In this document: positions 1-7,518 of the stretch, piece by piece
Numbering within the stretch: the first letter of the stretch is position 1
Layout: every line of letters begins with the position of its first letter
Assembly (NCBI GenBank): GCA_018402075.1
Contig: JAGYJP010000003.1
Location: 62,001-126,000 of the forward strand
DNA length: 64,000 bases
Direction: 5' to 3'
From: Candidatus Nanopelagicales bacterium
GTDB lineage: Bacteria > Actinomycetota > Actinomycetes > S36-B12
Position numbers and translations under genes: made by a program
Notes under the pieces: model-generated
The model's input: the letters and a program-made list of their open reading frames with translations, nothing else
Told to the model about the DNA's origin: nothing
Database searches by the model: none

Positions 1-301
1 CAGTGATCTTCACGAGTCTCTTCCGAGTGCGCGAGCGCTCAATCGTCGTTCCCAAATTGGTGTCGCCCTTGCTCAGAAATTCCAAGACCAACTCGATAGT
101 TGCCTGGGTCCAAGGCCGACCACGGCTGGTCTTCTGGACTTTAAGGCGTTGGACCGAGAGGGCATCAAGTAACTTGACGCGGCCAATAGTCCCCACTTGG
201 GTGATGGCACCCGTGGCAACGAGGCGCTGAACCTGCCTGGTTCCTACACCAAGTTGCCGGCTCGCTTCAGCGGTGCTCAAGAGGCCTCCTTGTTCAGTCA
301 T
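1..301 (-). CDS. Helix-turn-helix protein, AbiEi-antitoxin-like (partial, 3' end off window)
   Basis: The reading frame is open from an ATG at 301 to the window edge, about 100 residues. Residues 8-40 read as a helix-turn-helix (STAEASRQLGVGTRQVQRLV), followed by a GRPWTQAT segment. From memory, that order (HTH, short beta strand, RGRPW-x-xAT) occurs in actinobacterial transcription factors paired with AbiEii-type nucleotidyltransferase toxins, so it may be the antitoxin of a type IV toxin-antitoxin system. The downstream partner would lie before position 1 and cannot be seen. The HTH is fairly clear; the antitoxin role is inference. It ends about 110 bp before the first tRNA-Phe 3' fragment. 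Confidence 0.6.
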   Translation of the reverse strand, partial: MTEQGGLLSTAEASRQLGVGTRQVQRLVATGAITQVGTIGRVKLLDALSVQRLKVQKTSRGRPWTQATIELVLEFLSKGDTNLGTTIERSRTRKRLVKIT

Positions 302-412
302 GACATATATAGTCGCAGTAACGACTTATTTTGTAAACCCGCCAGAGTTACTAATTTCGCAAGCGGGGGCTCCCACCATGAGCCCGCGGGTTTTCCCTCC
401 GATTGAACCCGA

Positions 413-456
413 CTAAAAATCGGAAGGTCGAAGGTTCGATCCCGTCCCTGGCCACC
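413..456 (+). repeat. tRNA-Phe 3'-half fragment, copy 1 of 5
   Basis: Starts at the anticodon loop (CTAAAAA here instead of CTGAAAA) and runs through the anticodon 3' stem, variable loop, T-arm (TTCGATC loop) and 3' acceptor strand CCTGGCC plus discriminator A. The terminal triplet is CCG rather than CCA and the T-stem carries one mismatch. No 5' half (GGCCAGG) precedes it, so it is not a functional tRNA. Best read as a degenerate attachment-site remnant, the oldest or most diverged boundary of the array. Confidence 0.85.
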
Positions 457-510
457 GCACCTTTTGGATGAGTGACTTGCCTGGCTGTCCGCTGCTAAGT
501 GGCACAGGAC

Positions 511-545
511 TTGCATTGTCGTACGTTATTCCGTACGCTCGTTTC
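511..545 (+). promoter_or_regulatory. Predicted promoter/operator of the yefM-yoeB pair
   Basis: TTGCAT (511-516) and TACGCT (534-539) are spaced by 17 bp, and the ATG follows 6 bp later without a Shine-Dalgarno, suggesting a leaderless mRNA. Two CGTACG hexamers at 520-525 and 532-537 form an inverted repeat overlapping the -10 box. This is where an autorepressing antitoxin would be expected to bind. Prediction only. Confidence 0.45.
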
Positions 546-785
546 ATGTCCAACACGATCACAGCGACAGACGCTCGAGCAAAGCTCTACAACTTATTGA
601 CCGAAGTCAACACCAGTCATATGCCTATCACGATTACCGGCAAGTCCGGCAATGCGGTCCTAGTCTCCGAAGACGACTGGAACGCCCTGATGGAAACAGT
701 GGCGTTGCACTCCGTTCCAGGCCTTGTGGAAGACATCAACTCCGGGCGAGATGAACCGATCGATACCACCCCGTTGACCTGGTGA
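546..785 (+). CDS. yefM: YefM/Phd-family antitoxin
   Basis: A 79-residue protein. The N-terminal part (MSNTITATDARAKLYNLLTEV) is the Phd/YefM DNA-binding fold, with the typical ITGKSGNAVLVSEDDWNALMET core near residues 30-52. YefM-type antitoxins bind and neutralise YoeB and repress their own operon. I chose ATG 546 rather than the longer frame opening at 468, because the family begins with this sequence and a promoter lies just upstream. Its stop overlaps the GTG of the toxin gene by 4 bp (translational coupling). The gene opens block 1 of the tRNA-fragment array. Confidence 0.85.
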   Translation: MSNTITATDARAKLYNLLTEVNTSHMPITITGKSGNAVLVSEDDWNALMETVALHSVPGLVEDINSGRDEPIDTTPLTW

Positions 786-1045
786 CCTACGAACTGGCCT
801 TCACCACTCGTGCCCGAAAAGATGCAAAGAAGCTCACAAGCAGCGGGCTACAGCCACAAGCTCAGCGGCTCCTTGACGTTATTGCCGACAACCCATTTCG
901 CAATCCACCCCCGTACGAAAAGCTTGTCGGAGACCTCAGGGGCGCTTACTCACGGCGCATCAATCTTCAACATCGCCTCGTCTACGAGGTGTTGGAATCT
1001 GACCGGATCGTTCGAGTTCTTGCAATGTGGACTCACTACGAATAA
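782..1045 (+). CDS. yoeB: YoeB/Txe-family mRNA interferase toxin
   Basis: An 87-residue toxin starting at GTG 782, overlapping the antitoxin stop as GTGA. It shows the YoeB/Txe pattern: ARKDAK near the start, PPPYEKL-x-GDL-xG-x-YSRRIN near residues 50-65, HRLVYEV, and the C-terminal WTHYE, in which His-Tyr are the family's catalytic end. YoeB cleaves mRNA at the ribosome when the antitoxin is lost. The conserved Glu, Arg and His positions appear intact, so the toxin looks functional. Such pairs often stabilise mobile DNA, which fits its place in the array. Confidence 0.88.
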   Translation: MTYELAFTTRARKDAKKLTSSGLQPQAQRLLDVIADNPFRNPPPYEKLVGDLRGAYSRRINLQHRLVYEVLESDRIVRVLAMWTHYE

Positions 1046-1204
1046 CGTCAACAGCTGACAGAGATCGGACGCTTTTCACTGCAGCCATTACACGTAATGC
1101 GCTGACCTACCAATACACCAACGAGTGAATGATGGGACTGACGGGAAGCCCCCACCTTCGTATTCCGGGGCTGAACTCCCTAAACGTGGTCGAATCAATT
1201 AACG

Positions 1205-1516
1205 ATGAGTTATAATACGCTGCGTGGCTTCGTTGCGTACTTCTACGGCCGCTACACCCGCATCGAGCCGATGACCGCCCTCGAGCACACGATGCACTAC
1301 ACGCTGTCGGCCGATGAGTTCGCGGCACGTGACGAGACGGGACCGAGCCACCGCATCGTCATCGATGTCGAGGATCGTGGCGGCGCCACCTGGGTGAGGT
1401 TCTCGCAGTTCGGTGAGCTGCCCGAGGGCGAGCCCGATCGCGCGAAGGCAGGCATGGGGAGCTACTTCGACTCACTCGGTCAGTTCCTGGACGAGTGGAA
1501 AGCCAGCCTGCCCTAA
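1205..1516 (+). pseudogene. SRPBCC/AHSA1-like protein, C-terminal fragment
   Basis: The last 60 or so residues (IVIDVEDRGGATWVRFSQFGELP, then AGMGSYFDSLGQFL) match the end of the SRPBCC (START-like, Hsp90 ATPase activator homologue) fold: the last strands and the long C-terminal helix. The N-terminal half is missing, and the sequence before about 1290 looks unrelated. The DNA is much richer in GC than its flanks. I read it as a truncated import of which only the tail survives. ATG 1205 or ATG 1271 could still start a short product, so a small expressed protein is not excluded. Confidence 0.5.
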
Positions 1517-1525
1517 GGTGGCACG

Positions 1526-2638
1526 GTGACGAGTCGCAATGGCTACATGCTGTCCGGGGGCCTGGCTGAGCGGGGCTACGACTGGTGGTGGCACTCGCTT
1601 ACGGCCCACCACGAGGTCACGGGCGAGCCGCGCGGATTCTTCTTCGAGTACTTCGCCATGAACCCGTTGCTCGGCGGCGACGAACCAGTGCTGGGGCAAC
1701 TGCCGGCCAACAGGGCAAGCGGAAAGCGTCCGTCCTACGCAATGCTGAACGCCGGCGCATGGGGGCTTCGTCCCGTCCAAATCCACAACTACTACGGGAT
1801 CAACGAAGCGTCCTTCGACCCCGAGCGACTCGATGCGCGTATCGGCGAAGCAATCGTCACCGAGGGATCGCTTTCGGGACGGGCTGTCACGACTGACGAG
1901 GATGTGCGAACCCACCCCGAGTGGATGTCGGATGCCGGCGACATCGAGTGGGACCTCACCGCGAAGAAGGTGCTCACCTACGACCTCGGGTTTGCCGCGA
2001 GTCGGCCATTCCGGTGGTCGCGCGCCTTCCAGATGTTCTGGCATGTGCAGGGAGTGAAGACCGAGTACTCCGGCACGATCACCCTCGATGGCGAGCGCTA
2101 CCTCGTGACGCCGAGCACGAGTGCCGGCTACCAGGACAAGAACTGGGGCGAGGACTTCACGAACCCGTGGATATGGCTGAATTGCGCGAACTTCACCCGC
2201 ATTGGCAGCGATGAGACTCTCCCGTTGACCTGCCTTGATGTCGGCGGCGGAACTCCGATCGTGTTCGGGCGCCGGTTGCGACGCAAGCTCATCATCGGCT
2301 TCTTCCTCGAGGGTCGGCTCTTCGATTTCAACTTCTCAAAGTTTTGGACGCGCCCGGGGCAGCGGTTCGAATGCACGACCAACGGCGACTCGATCACGTG
2401 GGAGATCGAGGCCTGGACCCGATCGGCACGTATCGAGATCGAGTTCAGCTGCCCGAAGAACGAGATGCTCTTCATGAACTACGAGAATCCAGATGGAGAG
2501 CACAACCACCGCGAGTTGTGGAATGGCGGCAATGCGCGCGGAACCGTCAGGATCTTTTCCCGGAAGAGGGGTCGAGAGACCCTCATCGGGGAGTTCGCCG
2601 GGACTCACGGCGGGGGAGAGTACGGCGAGTACGCATAG
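1526..2638 (+). CDS. Tocopherol-cyclase-like / lipocalin-type protein
   Basis: A 370-residue protein from GTG 1526, preceded by an AAGGTGG motif. Its landmarks (WWWHSLTAHHEVTGEPRGFFFEYF near the start, GYQDKNWGEDF near residue 200, PWIWLNC just after) match the tocopherol-cyclase-like family (a double lipocalin-type barrel), in which a GY-x-x-KNWG motif precedes a Trp-rich strand. Plant members close the chromanol ring of vitamin E; bacterial members mostly have no known substrate, so only the family is assigned. GC content is well above the neighbourhood, and it lies between two gene fragments, suggesting acquired DNA. The gene itself looks full length. Confidence 0.7.
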   Translation: MTSRNGYMLSGGLAERGYDWWWHSLTAHHEVTGEPRGFFFEYFAMNPLLGGDEPVLGQLPANRASGKRPSYAMLNAGAWGLRPVQIHNYYGINEASFDPERLDARIGEAIVTEGSLSGRAVTTDEDVRTHPEWMSDAGDIEWDLTAKKVLTYDLGFAASRPFRWSRAFQMFWHVQGVKTEYSGTITLDGERYLVTPSTSAGYQDKNWGEDFTNPWIWLNCANFTRIGSDETLPLTCLDVGGGTPIVFGRRLRRKLIIGFFLEGRLFDFNFSKFWTRPGQRFECTTNGDSITWEIEAWTRSARIEIEFSCPKNEMLFMNYENPDGEHNHRELWNGGNARGTVRIFSRKRGRETLIGEFAGTHGGGEYGEYA

Positions 2639-2645
2639 GGCTGGC

Positions 2646-2834
2646 TCAGCGCAGGAAGAGGGCGGTGAGGCGCCGCGTCGTGAGGGCCGCCCCGATGACG
2701 GAGAACGCGACGAAATACAGGACGTTCACCGCGAGACCGAGATCGAACTGGCCGAACCAGATCGATCGAACCATCTCGATGGCCTGGGCGAGCGGGGTGA
2801 CCTCGATCACGGGCTGCAGCCACCCCGGAGGGAA
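2646..2834 (-). pseudogene. ABC-2 transporter permease, C-terminal fragment
   Basis: On the minus strand the frame from 2834 to the stop at 2646-2648 reads PPGWLQPVIEVTPLAQAIEM, then VRSIWFGQFDLGLAVNVLYF and the hydrophobic VAFSVIGAALTTRRL. This is the end of a DrrB-type ABC-2 permease: the last loop (P-x-W-LQP, then TP), the last membrane helix and a basic tail. An in-frame TAA sits directly before it at 2835-2837, so about 200 N-terminal residues are missing. It is a deletion relic and shares the high GC of the tocopherol-cyclase-like gene. The cognate ATPase gene is absent. Confidence 0.65.
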
Positions 2835-2861
2835 TTAGCGCAGCGATGGTTGCGGCTGTGC

Positions 2862-4799
2862 CTAGCGGGAGATTCGACCATCTAGAGACGGGCCTCTAGT
2901 GACGATGCCCGCGTCGCGATCGCGCGCGAAAAGTTGGGTTACGGAGTCCCGCAGCGGCTCACGGATGACGGCTCGCGTTGGGTTGAACATACCCGCGTAC
3001 CCGTCGCCGCCGTTCACCATGTAATCGATGGTGGAGACCGTGAAGATGCGGCCGTCTCGGGCGATCGGCGTGCCGTCCTCGAGTGTGACCTCAAGGATCC
3101 TCGCCCCCTCCCGCTGATCGGGATCGAACCGGAACCGGAAGCCAGATATCTGCGGGAACCGGCCCGAACCCGGGTAGTCAGACACGCCGTTTTCCAGCGC
3201 CGCCCAGAGCTGCTCCCCGGACATCTCCGTTACTGCGACGTTGTTGTCGAAGGGCATCACTGATTGCAGATCGCCCAGTGTGATGTCGAAAGGACCGGAG
3301 TTCGAGTTTGTGGGTCGACGCAGACTGGTGTTCTTGGGAAGGTATGTCGCAGCAGGGAGTGAGTCACGGATCCCACCACCGTTGATAAACGCGAGCTGGG
3401 TCTGGTACCTGGTGCGGATCGCCTCAGCGATCAGATCACCCAGAGCACTTTCTCCTGATCGCTCTACCGGCGGGTTGCCCCCTCGTGGTAGCACCTTGTC
3501 CAGTGAGCCCACCACCTGATCGAGTCGATCACCCAGCAACGTCCGGTAGCGGGTAACCAGTGCTGCCGTGCGAGGGTCAGGGGTGAGGCCTGTCAGCTGC
3601 TTTGCCGTTACGAATGAAGGATGGGATCCCCACACCCGATCCGTCTGCGTGTTCACACACACTGTGGTCCGTGAATACACCTGTCCTGAGTTGGGCACCT
3701 CCACCACGGACGATCCGCCGATTACGGATGCGAACTGCTGGTGCGAGTGCCCTCCATAGATCACGGCTGCGCCGGTGAGTGCACTTGCCAGTTCGATGAG
3801 GCGACCCTCGGCAACTCCGCCCTTGTTCTCCTGCCATCCCTGATGCAGAAGAGCGACGACGAAGTCAGCCCCTGCACGCTTCGCCGCATCTATCTGACGT
3901 TGGACGGGTCGAGCCGAGGTTTCGATGTTCAAAGACTTGCGCCCTTGGATCCCGTACGCAAGGTTCTCGGCTCGCACAACCTCAAGAGTGTCCTCCGTAT
4001 TCATTCCGACGAATCCGACGGAGACACCATCTCGCTTAATGATGACGTAAGGCTCGACGCCATTCTTCTTCCCCTGCAAAGGAGCGAGTGTGTCGTAGTT
4101 CGACGCGACCCACCGGAATGTTGATAGATCGAGCATGGAACGCAGGTGCGTCAACGGGCGATCGTGCTCATGATTGCCCAACGTGGAGACGTCAAGCTTC
4201 ATGAGGTTCAAAGCCCTGATCGTGGGCACCTCGTTGAAGGTGGTGGAGATGACAGGTGCTCCGCCGATGTTGTCTCCTGCCGAGACCGTGAAGGTGGGCT
4301 GCACCGCTTTGCGATCGCGCTGGAATGCGGTCGCGAGCCGTGCGGCTCCCGCATTGCTCTCCGAGCCTTCAATGGCGCCATGAAAATCACTGAACTCCAG
4401 AAGTTGAACTCCCCGAAAGTCGGGATCAGCAATCCGGCGTACATCCAACTTCTCGCTCGCATGCGCCTCGTCAGAGAATCCATAAGCGTTAACTGCCTGC
4501 ACCACAGGTGTGAACATCTTTTGATCAGCGGCCACGGGGACCACGACGGTGGACTTCCGTGCATCCACGATTACCGGACAGGAGCGGGGTCCACCATGCA
4601 CCACGAAATGCGTAACAGGGGGATTCGCGGTGGAACCCTGATTCCAGCTAACCCGAACTCCGTCACCCACGATGGATGCGCTGACGGATTCTGGCGAGGC
4701 AGGAGCTGCAAAACTATCTGGAACAATCGGGGCAGCGCTAACGATTCCTGAGCCGAGAAGTGCCGAACCGACAATTACGATGATCCCTGTTCGCAGCAT
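2862..4799 (-). CDS. Secreted 5'-nucleotidase / UshA-type metallophosphoesterase
   Basis: A 645-residue protein with an N-terminal signal peptide (MLRTGIIVIVGSALLGSGIV) and a fibronectin-III-like segment (about 30-110). The metallophosphoesterase domain follows, with LLEFSDFHG, SAGDNIGG, LGNHEHD and YGGHSHQQF as metal-binding motifs. The C-terminal 5'-nucleotidase domain shows INGGGIRDSL and the NGGDGYAGMF substrate loop. Such enzymes release phosphate and nucleosides from extracellular nucleotides. Start 4799 was chosen because it opens at the signal peptide; the open frame reaches 4874. Codon and base use fit the host better than the GC-rich block to its left. Confidence 0.88.
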   Translation of the reverse strand: MLRTGIIVIVGSALLGSGIVSAAPIVPDSFAAPASPESVSASIVGDGVRVSWNQGSTANPPVTHFVVHGGPRSCPVIVDARKSTVVVPVAADQKMFTPVVQAVNAYGFSDEAHASEKLDVRRIADPDFRGVQLLEFSDFHGAIEGSESNAGAARLATAFQRDRKAVQPTFTVSAGDNIGGAPVISTTFNEVPTIRALNLMKLDVSTLGNHEHDRPLTHLRSMLDLSTFRWVASNYDTLAPLQGKKNGVEPYVIIKRDGVSVGFVGMNTEDTLEVVRAENLAYGIQGRKSLNIETSARPVQRQIDAAKRAGADFVVALLHQGWQENKGGVAEGRLIELASALTGAAVIYGGHSHQQFASVIGGSSVVEVPNSGQVYSRTTVCVNTQTDRVWGSHPSFVTAKQLTGLTPDPRTAALVTRYRTLLGDRLDQVVGSLDKVLPRGGNPPVERSGESALGDLIAEAIRTRYQTQLAFINGGGIRDSLPAATYLPKNTSLRRPTNSNSGPFDITLGDLQSVMPFDNNVAVTEMSGEQLWAALENGVSDYPGSGRFPQISGFRFRFDPDQREGARILEVTLEDGTPIARDGRIFTVSTIDYMVNGGDGYAGMFNPTRAVIREPLRDSVTQLFARDRDAGIVTRGPSLDGRISR

Positions 4800-4990
4800 G
4801 TCGAATTCTAACCTGACGCACTCCTCGTAATGCGTTGGTCCGGTAGAAAATTGCCCAAAGCTATTTGTCGCCAATTTGTCACATGCTTAGTCGAGCACTA
4901 TGCAATGTATTGGTAAGTGGTGAGAGAGCCCTTGTGAAAACAGGTGTCACACTGGTTCATGGTGATATATAGGGACGCTAACTACACCAA

Positions 4991-5035
4991 CTGAAAATCG
5001 GAAGGTCGACGGTTCGATCCCGTCCCTGGCCACCA
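4991..5035 (+). repeat. tRNA-Phe 3'-half fragment, copy 2 of 5 (best preserved)
   Basis: Begins CTGAAAA, the anticodon loop of tRNA-Phe (GAA), followed by TCGGA, the AGGTC variable loop and a perfectly paired T-arm (GACGG/CCGTC around TTCGATC). It ends with CCTGGCC, A and CCA at 5033-5035. The 5' half of the tRNA is absent. It marks the end of block 1 and the start of block 2. Confidence 0.9.
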
Positions 5036-5205
5036 CACATTTCCCATAAACAGCATCCACCATTAGCCCACGTCGCGAACTAGACAAGGGGTGGCGGCTT
5101 GAACCGTAATTACCGTGTTTCCACGGTAGTCAGTGCGAATCCAGCGCTTTAAAGTCATACCCGTTGAAGGCAACTTCATGCACACATCACTACAAGGAGA
5201 CCATG

Positions 5206-5766
5206 ATGGACGACATGCGAGATGAGACAAATCCAACAGTTACAGGTCAACGATCCCGTCGCGGGAGACGCCGCGGCAGCAACCTGCTCATCGCTGCGTT
5301 AGCAGTCGTGGTCGCCGGTGGTGTCGCGGTGGGCGTTTTTGCCTCTGGCAGTCGTTCCGGCACAGTGGTCAGTATTTCCGGGTATGTGACTTTTGAGTGC
5401 CAAGGCATCAATTTCGCCGTGAACCAAAATAATAAGGGCGATCGGGCCGAATGGCGAGATAAAGAGTACCCCACCGGCTATTCCCTTGCTACTCCGGACC
5501 AGATCCGAAAGGTCCACAACTGCTACGGATCGAATGGATCGTCGTTTAAGGATTTCGATAATTGGTTCGCAAGTAAGGACGACAATGCCATCTTTTTAAC
5601 GAGTTTGGGCGCGGTTAGAAAAGGCAAGTTCTGGGCCGACGGGAACTACATCTGCGAGCTAAATCGGGAGCAGATAGCCGCAGATGGGCAAAACAACTAC
5701 GACGTTTCGTGCGAGACAGGCGAAGGAGAAGGCGACACAATCGGTTACGCGTTGGCGGCAAAATAG
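5206..5766 (+). CDS. Membrane-anchored protein of unknown function (sole gene of block 2)
   Basis: A 186-residue protein with a basic cytoplasmic start (RSRRGRRRGS), one hydrophobic anchor (NLLIAALAVVVAGGVAVGVF, about residues 24-43) and an extracytoplasmic domain. The domain has four Cys (FECQG, HNCYG, YICEL, VSCET), enough for two disulfides. AAGGAGA at 5194-5200 favours the second of two adjacent ATGs (5206 over 5203). I do not recognise the family. It is the only gene between tRNA-Phe fragments 2 and 3, in a block of about 1 kb, and so is the likely cargo. Surface location is inferred. Confidence 0.7.
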   Translation: MDDMRDETNPTVTGQRSRRGRRRGSNLLIAALAVVVAGGVAVGVFASGSRSGTVVSISGYVTFECQGINFAVNQNNKGDRAEWRDKEYPTGYSLATPDQIRKVHNCYGSNGSSFKDFDNWFASKDDNAIFLTSLGAVRKGKFWADGNYICELNREQIAADGQNNYDVSCETGEGEGDTIGYALAAK

Positions 5767-5964
5767 CGGGACTGACGGTTGGGTCGAGGTAATCCATTGG
5801 GGTGACATCTCTGTGCGTCAATCCGATCGGTTCACAACCGCAACTATCTCCATTTCACAGCCCCTTCACGAACACATGCGGTCAGGTGATAAACGATGAA
5901 TCGCCATGGGAAACTGTGGGAAGCATCATGAGTGCTGACACGCAATGAGACGTGTTTTGGCTGA

Positions 5965-6009
5965 CTGAAAATCGGAAGGTCGAGGGTTCGATCCCGTCCC
6001 TGGCCACCA
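5965..6009 (+). repeat. tRNA-Phe 3'-half fragment, copy 3 of 5
   Basis: Starts CTGAAAATCGGAAGGTC, then a T-arm with one mismatch (GAGGG opposite CCGTC) and CCTGGCC-A-CCA ending at 6009. No 5' half is present. The flanking sequence on either side is unlike that of the other copies, so only the tRNA portion is shared. Confidence 0.9.
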
Positions 6010-6111
6010 GAAAGACAATCGTTGGCGAGCCGTTCTCCCGACTAAAACAAACACCTGCCGGCCCTATAGGAAATTCGAGTCCATCCCTTTCATGAGAGAT
6101 GTTTCAGCGAA

Positions 6112-6405
6112 CTAGGCAACTTCCTTGGGCTTGAGTTGAACACTCAAAGTTGAGTCGAAAGCAATCGCGATGCGCTCCAAGATCGGCAGCGTGGGTGTAG
6201 TGCCGCCTGCCTCAAAGCGAGCTATTGCCGGCTGGCTCATACCCGTCAAGGCGGATAGTTCCCGCTGGCTCCACCCTCGCTCCTCCCGCATCGAGCGGAC
6301 CTGTTCACCAAGTTCGAAAGCCAGTTTCGCCGCCGCGTATGCCGCTTCGACGGCTGAGTCACCACTTCTAGCAGCCTTCACCTGATCCCATGATCTCGTC
6401 GCCAT
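6112..6405 (-). CDS. XRE/HigA-type antitoxin
   Basis: A 97-residue protein with a clear helix-turn-helix of the XRE class near residues 37-90 (VRSMREERGWSQRELSALTG, then SQPAIARFEAG). An N-terminal helical segment probably contacts the toxin. Its ATG overlaps the last base of the toxin stop (TAATG), and a GGAGGAG ribosome site sits inside the toxin end. As in HigBA-type loci, the toxin gene is transcribed first. The protein is expected to neutralise the Gp49/RelE-like toxin and repress the shared promoter at 6739-6754. Confidence 0.85.
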   Translation of the reverse strand: MATRSWDQVKAARSGDSAVEAAYAAAKLAFELGEQVRSMREERGWSQRELSALTGMSQPAIARFEAGGTTPTLPILERIAIAFDSTLSVQLKPKEVA

Positions 6406-6740
6406 TACTCCTCCTCAACTATGTGGTTCGCCTCGATACACCTACGCATCGCAGCAACCGCTCGGGCAACTTGCGCAGTTTCTCTACCTCGTGTTTTAGT
6501 AAAGACCGTTAGGAAAATGATCCGGCGCCCTGGTGCAATCCAGTACGTCAGTCGCATTGAGGAGCGGCCAAGGTAGAACCGCAACTCACGCAACTTGCCA
6601 TCGAGTTGTTTGGTGTACGGCTCCGAAAGCAGCGCACCTCGCTCAGCCAGCAAATCGATGTAGAAGGCCACGTGACCGAACTCAGCGTCTGAAAGCCTCT
6701 CAATCCATTCCCGTACTTCCTCAACCGAGCCCCACGACAT
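6405..6740 (-). CDS. Gp49/HigB-family (RelE-like) toxin
   Basis: A 111-residue RelE-superfamily protein of the phage Gp49-like (HigB) type. Landmarks are KQLDGKLRELRFYLGRSSMR, the core strand RLTYWIAPGRRIIFLTVFTK, then KTRGRE and a C-terminal helix. Members cleave ribosome-bound mRNA. I chose ATG 6740 over GTG 6764. A palindrome with an embedded -10-like box touches ATG 6740, as expected for a leaderless autoregulated operon, and the extra residues of the longer form have no family support. It is the first gene of the pair and is co-translated with the antitoxin. Confidence 0.8.
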   Translation of the reverse strand: MSWGSVEEVREWIERLSDAEFGHVAFYIDLLAERGALLSEPYTKQLDGKLRELRFYLGRSSMRLTYWIAPGRRIIFLTVFTKTRGRETAQVARAVAAMRRCIEANHIVEEE

Positions 6741-6754
6741 ACCATCGATGGTAT
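6739..6754 (-). promoter_or_regulatory. Operator palindrome of the HigBA-type pair
   Basis: A perfect 16-bp palindrome, ATACCATCGATGGTAT, abuts the toxin ATG. On the minus strand TTGTCT lies 16 bp before GATACC, which overlaps the palindrome, so a bound repressor would block the promoter. Sequence symmetry is seen directly; the function is inferred. Confidence 0.55.
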
Positions 6755-6848
6755 CAGATTCCACGGGTAGTAGACAAGTGAAGTGAGTGCTGTGTTCACA
6801 GCTAATCCAGCAGGCTACTTGCCTGTCGACTTGTCCGTCGATTTGACG

Positions 6849-6872
6849 ATTTACTCTAGAGCATTTACTCTA
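6849..6872 (+). promoter_or_regulatory. Direct repeat in front of the tetR-type gene
   Basis: Two copies of ATTTACTCTA at 6849-6858 and 6863-6872 are spaced by 4 bp. A CTCTAGAG palindrome sits across the first copy, ending 17 bp before the ATG. This is a plausible operator for TetR autoregulation. Confidence 0.4.
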
Positions 6873-6877
6873 CTAAC

Positions 6878-7426
6878 ATGAAGTACCAGTCGAGCGACAT
6901 CCTCGAGGCGGCCGTGCGCCTGCTAAACCGCGAGGGCGTCGGGGTGTCCATGGCCAAGGTGGCCGAGGAGGCCGGTGTCTCAAACGGGACGCTCTTCCAC
7001 TACTTCGGTACCAAACAGGACCTGCTCGACCAACTCTACGAGTGGCTGAAGGCTGATCTCATCGCCGACATCGGCGACGTACCCGACGACCTGGCAACGA
7101 CCGATCCACTTCGCGCCCTGTGGATGCAGTGGATCGGCTGGGTACGTCGCTACCCCGCTCGACATCACGTGAGCCAGCTCCTTCGCGGCTCCGGCATCGT
7201 CAGCCCGGACGCTGTCGAACGGAGCGAAGGCAAGTTCATGCGCTTCCACGAGATCCTCATGGACGCGCAGAACGCCGGCGTCCTATCAGACCTTCCGCTG
7301 GACTTCCTGAGGAAGAGCCTCATTGCTCAACTCGAGGTCACTGCCCAGAGCGATCTCACAGATGAGCAGTGCTCCCAAGCTTTCGACCTCGCCTGGAAAT
7401 CCCTCCAGCAGGCTCCCGCCGACTGA
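6878..7426 (+). CDS. TetR/AcrR-family transcriptional regulator
   Basis: A 182-residue protein with the TetR N-terminal HTH: ILEAAVRLLNREGVGVSMAK, then VAEEAGVSNGTLFHYFGTKQ and DLL, about residues 8-55. An all-helical ligand and dimer domain follows. It lies 92 bp before a same-strand NAD-dependent reductase and probably controls it. No Shine-Dalgarno is evident; a direct repeat just upstream may be its operator. The gene is more GC-rich than the core genes downstream, consistent with transfer. The ligand is unknown. Confidence 0.9.
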   Translation: MKYQSSDILEAAVRLLNREGVGVSMAKVAEEAGVSNGTLFHYFGTKQDLLDQLYEWLKADLIADIGDVPDDLATTDPLRALWMQWIGWVRRYPARHHVSQLLRGSGIVSPDAVERSEGKFMRFHEILMDAQNAGVLSDLPLDFLRKSLIAQLEVTAQSDLTDEQCSQAFDLAWKSLQQAPAD

Positions 7427-7436
7427 TCTCCTCTCC

Positions 7437-7484
7437 CAACCGAATCACCATCCAACCGAATCACCATCCAACCGAATCACCATC
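7437..7484 (+). repeat. 16-bp tandem repeat, three units
   Basis: The unit CAACCGAATCACCATC occurs three times without change (7437-7452, 7453-7468, 7469-7484), plus a partial fourth CAAC. It lies between the tetR-type gene and the reductase gene. Perfect identity suggests recent slippage expansion. It could vary the spacing in front of the reductase gene. Confidence 0.85.
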
Positions 7485-7518
7485 CAACCCAAGTGCCACT
7501 CAGCTCAAAGGAGCAAAC

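Noticed and set aside
7437..7488. Short CRISPR-like repeats (also at 13399)
   Set aside because: Units are direct and adjacent, with no spacers; there are no cas genes in the window.
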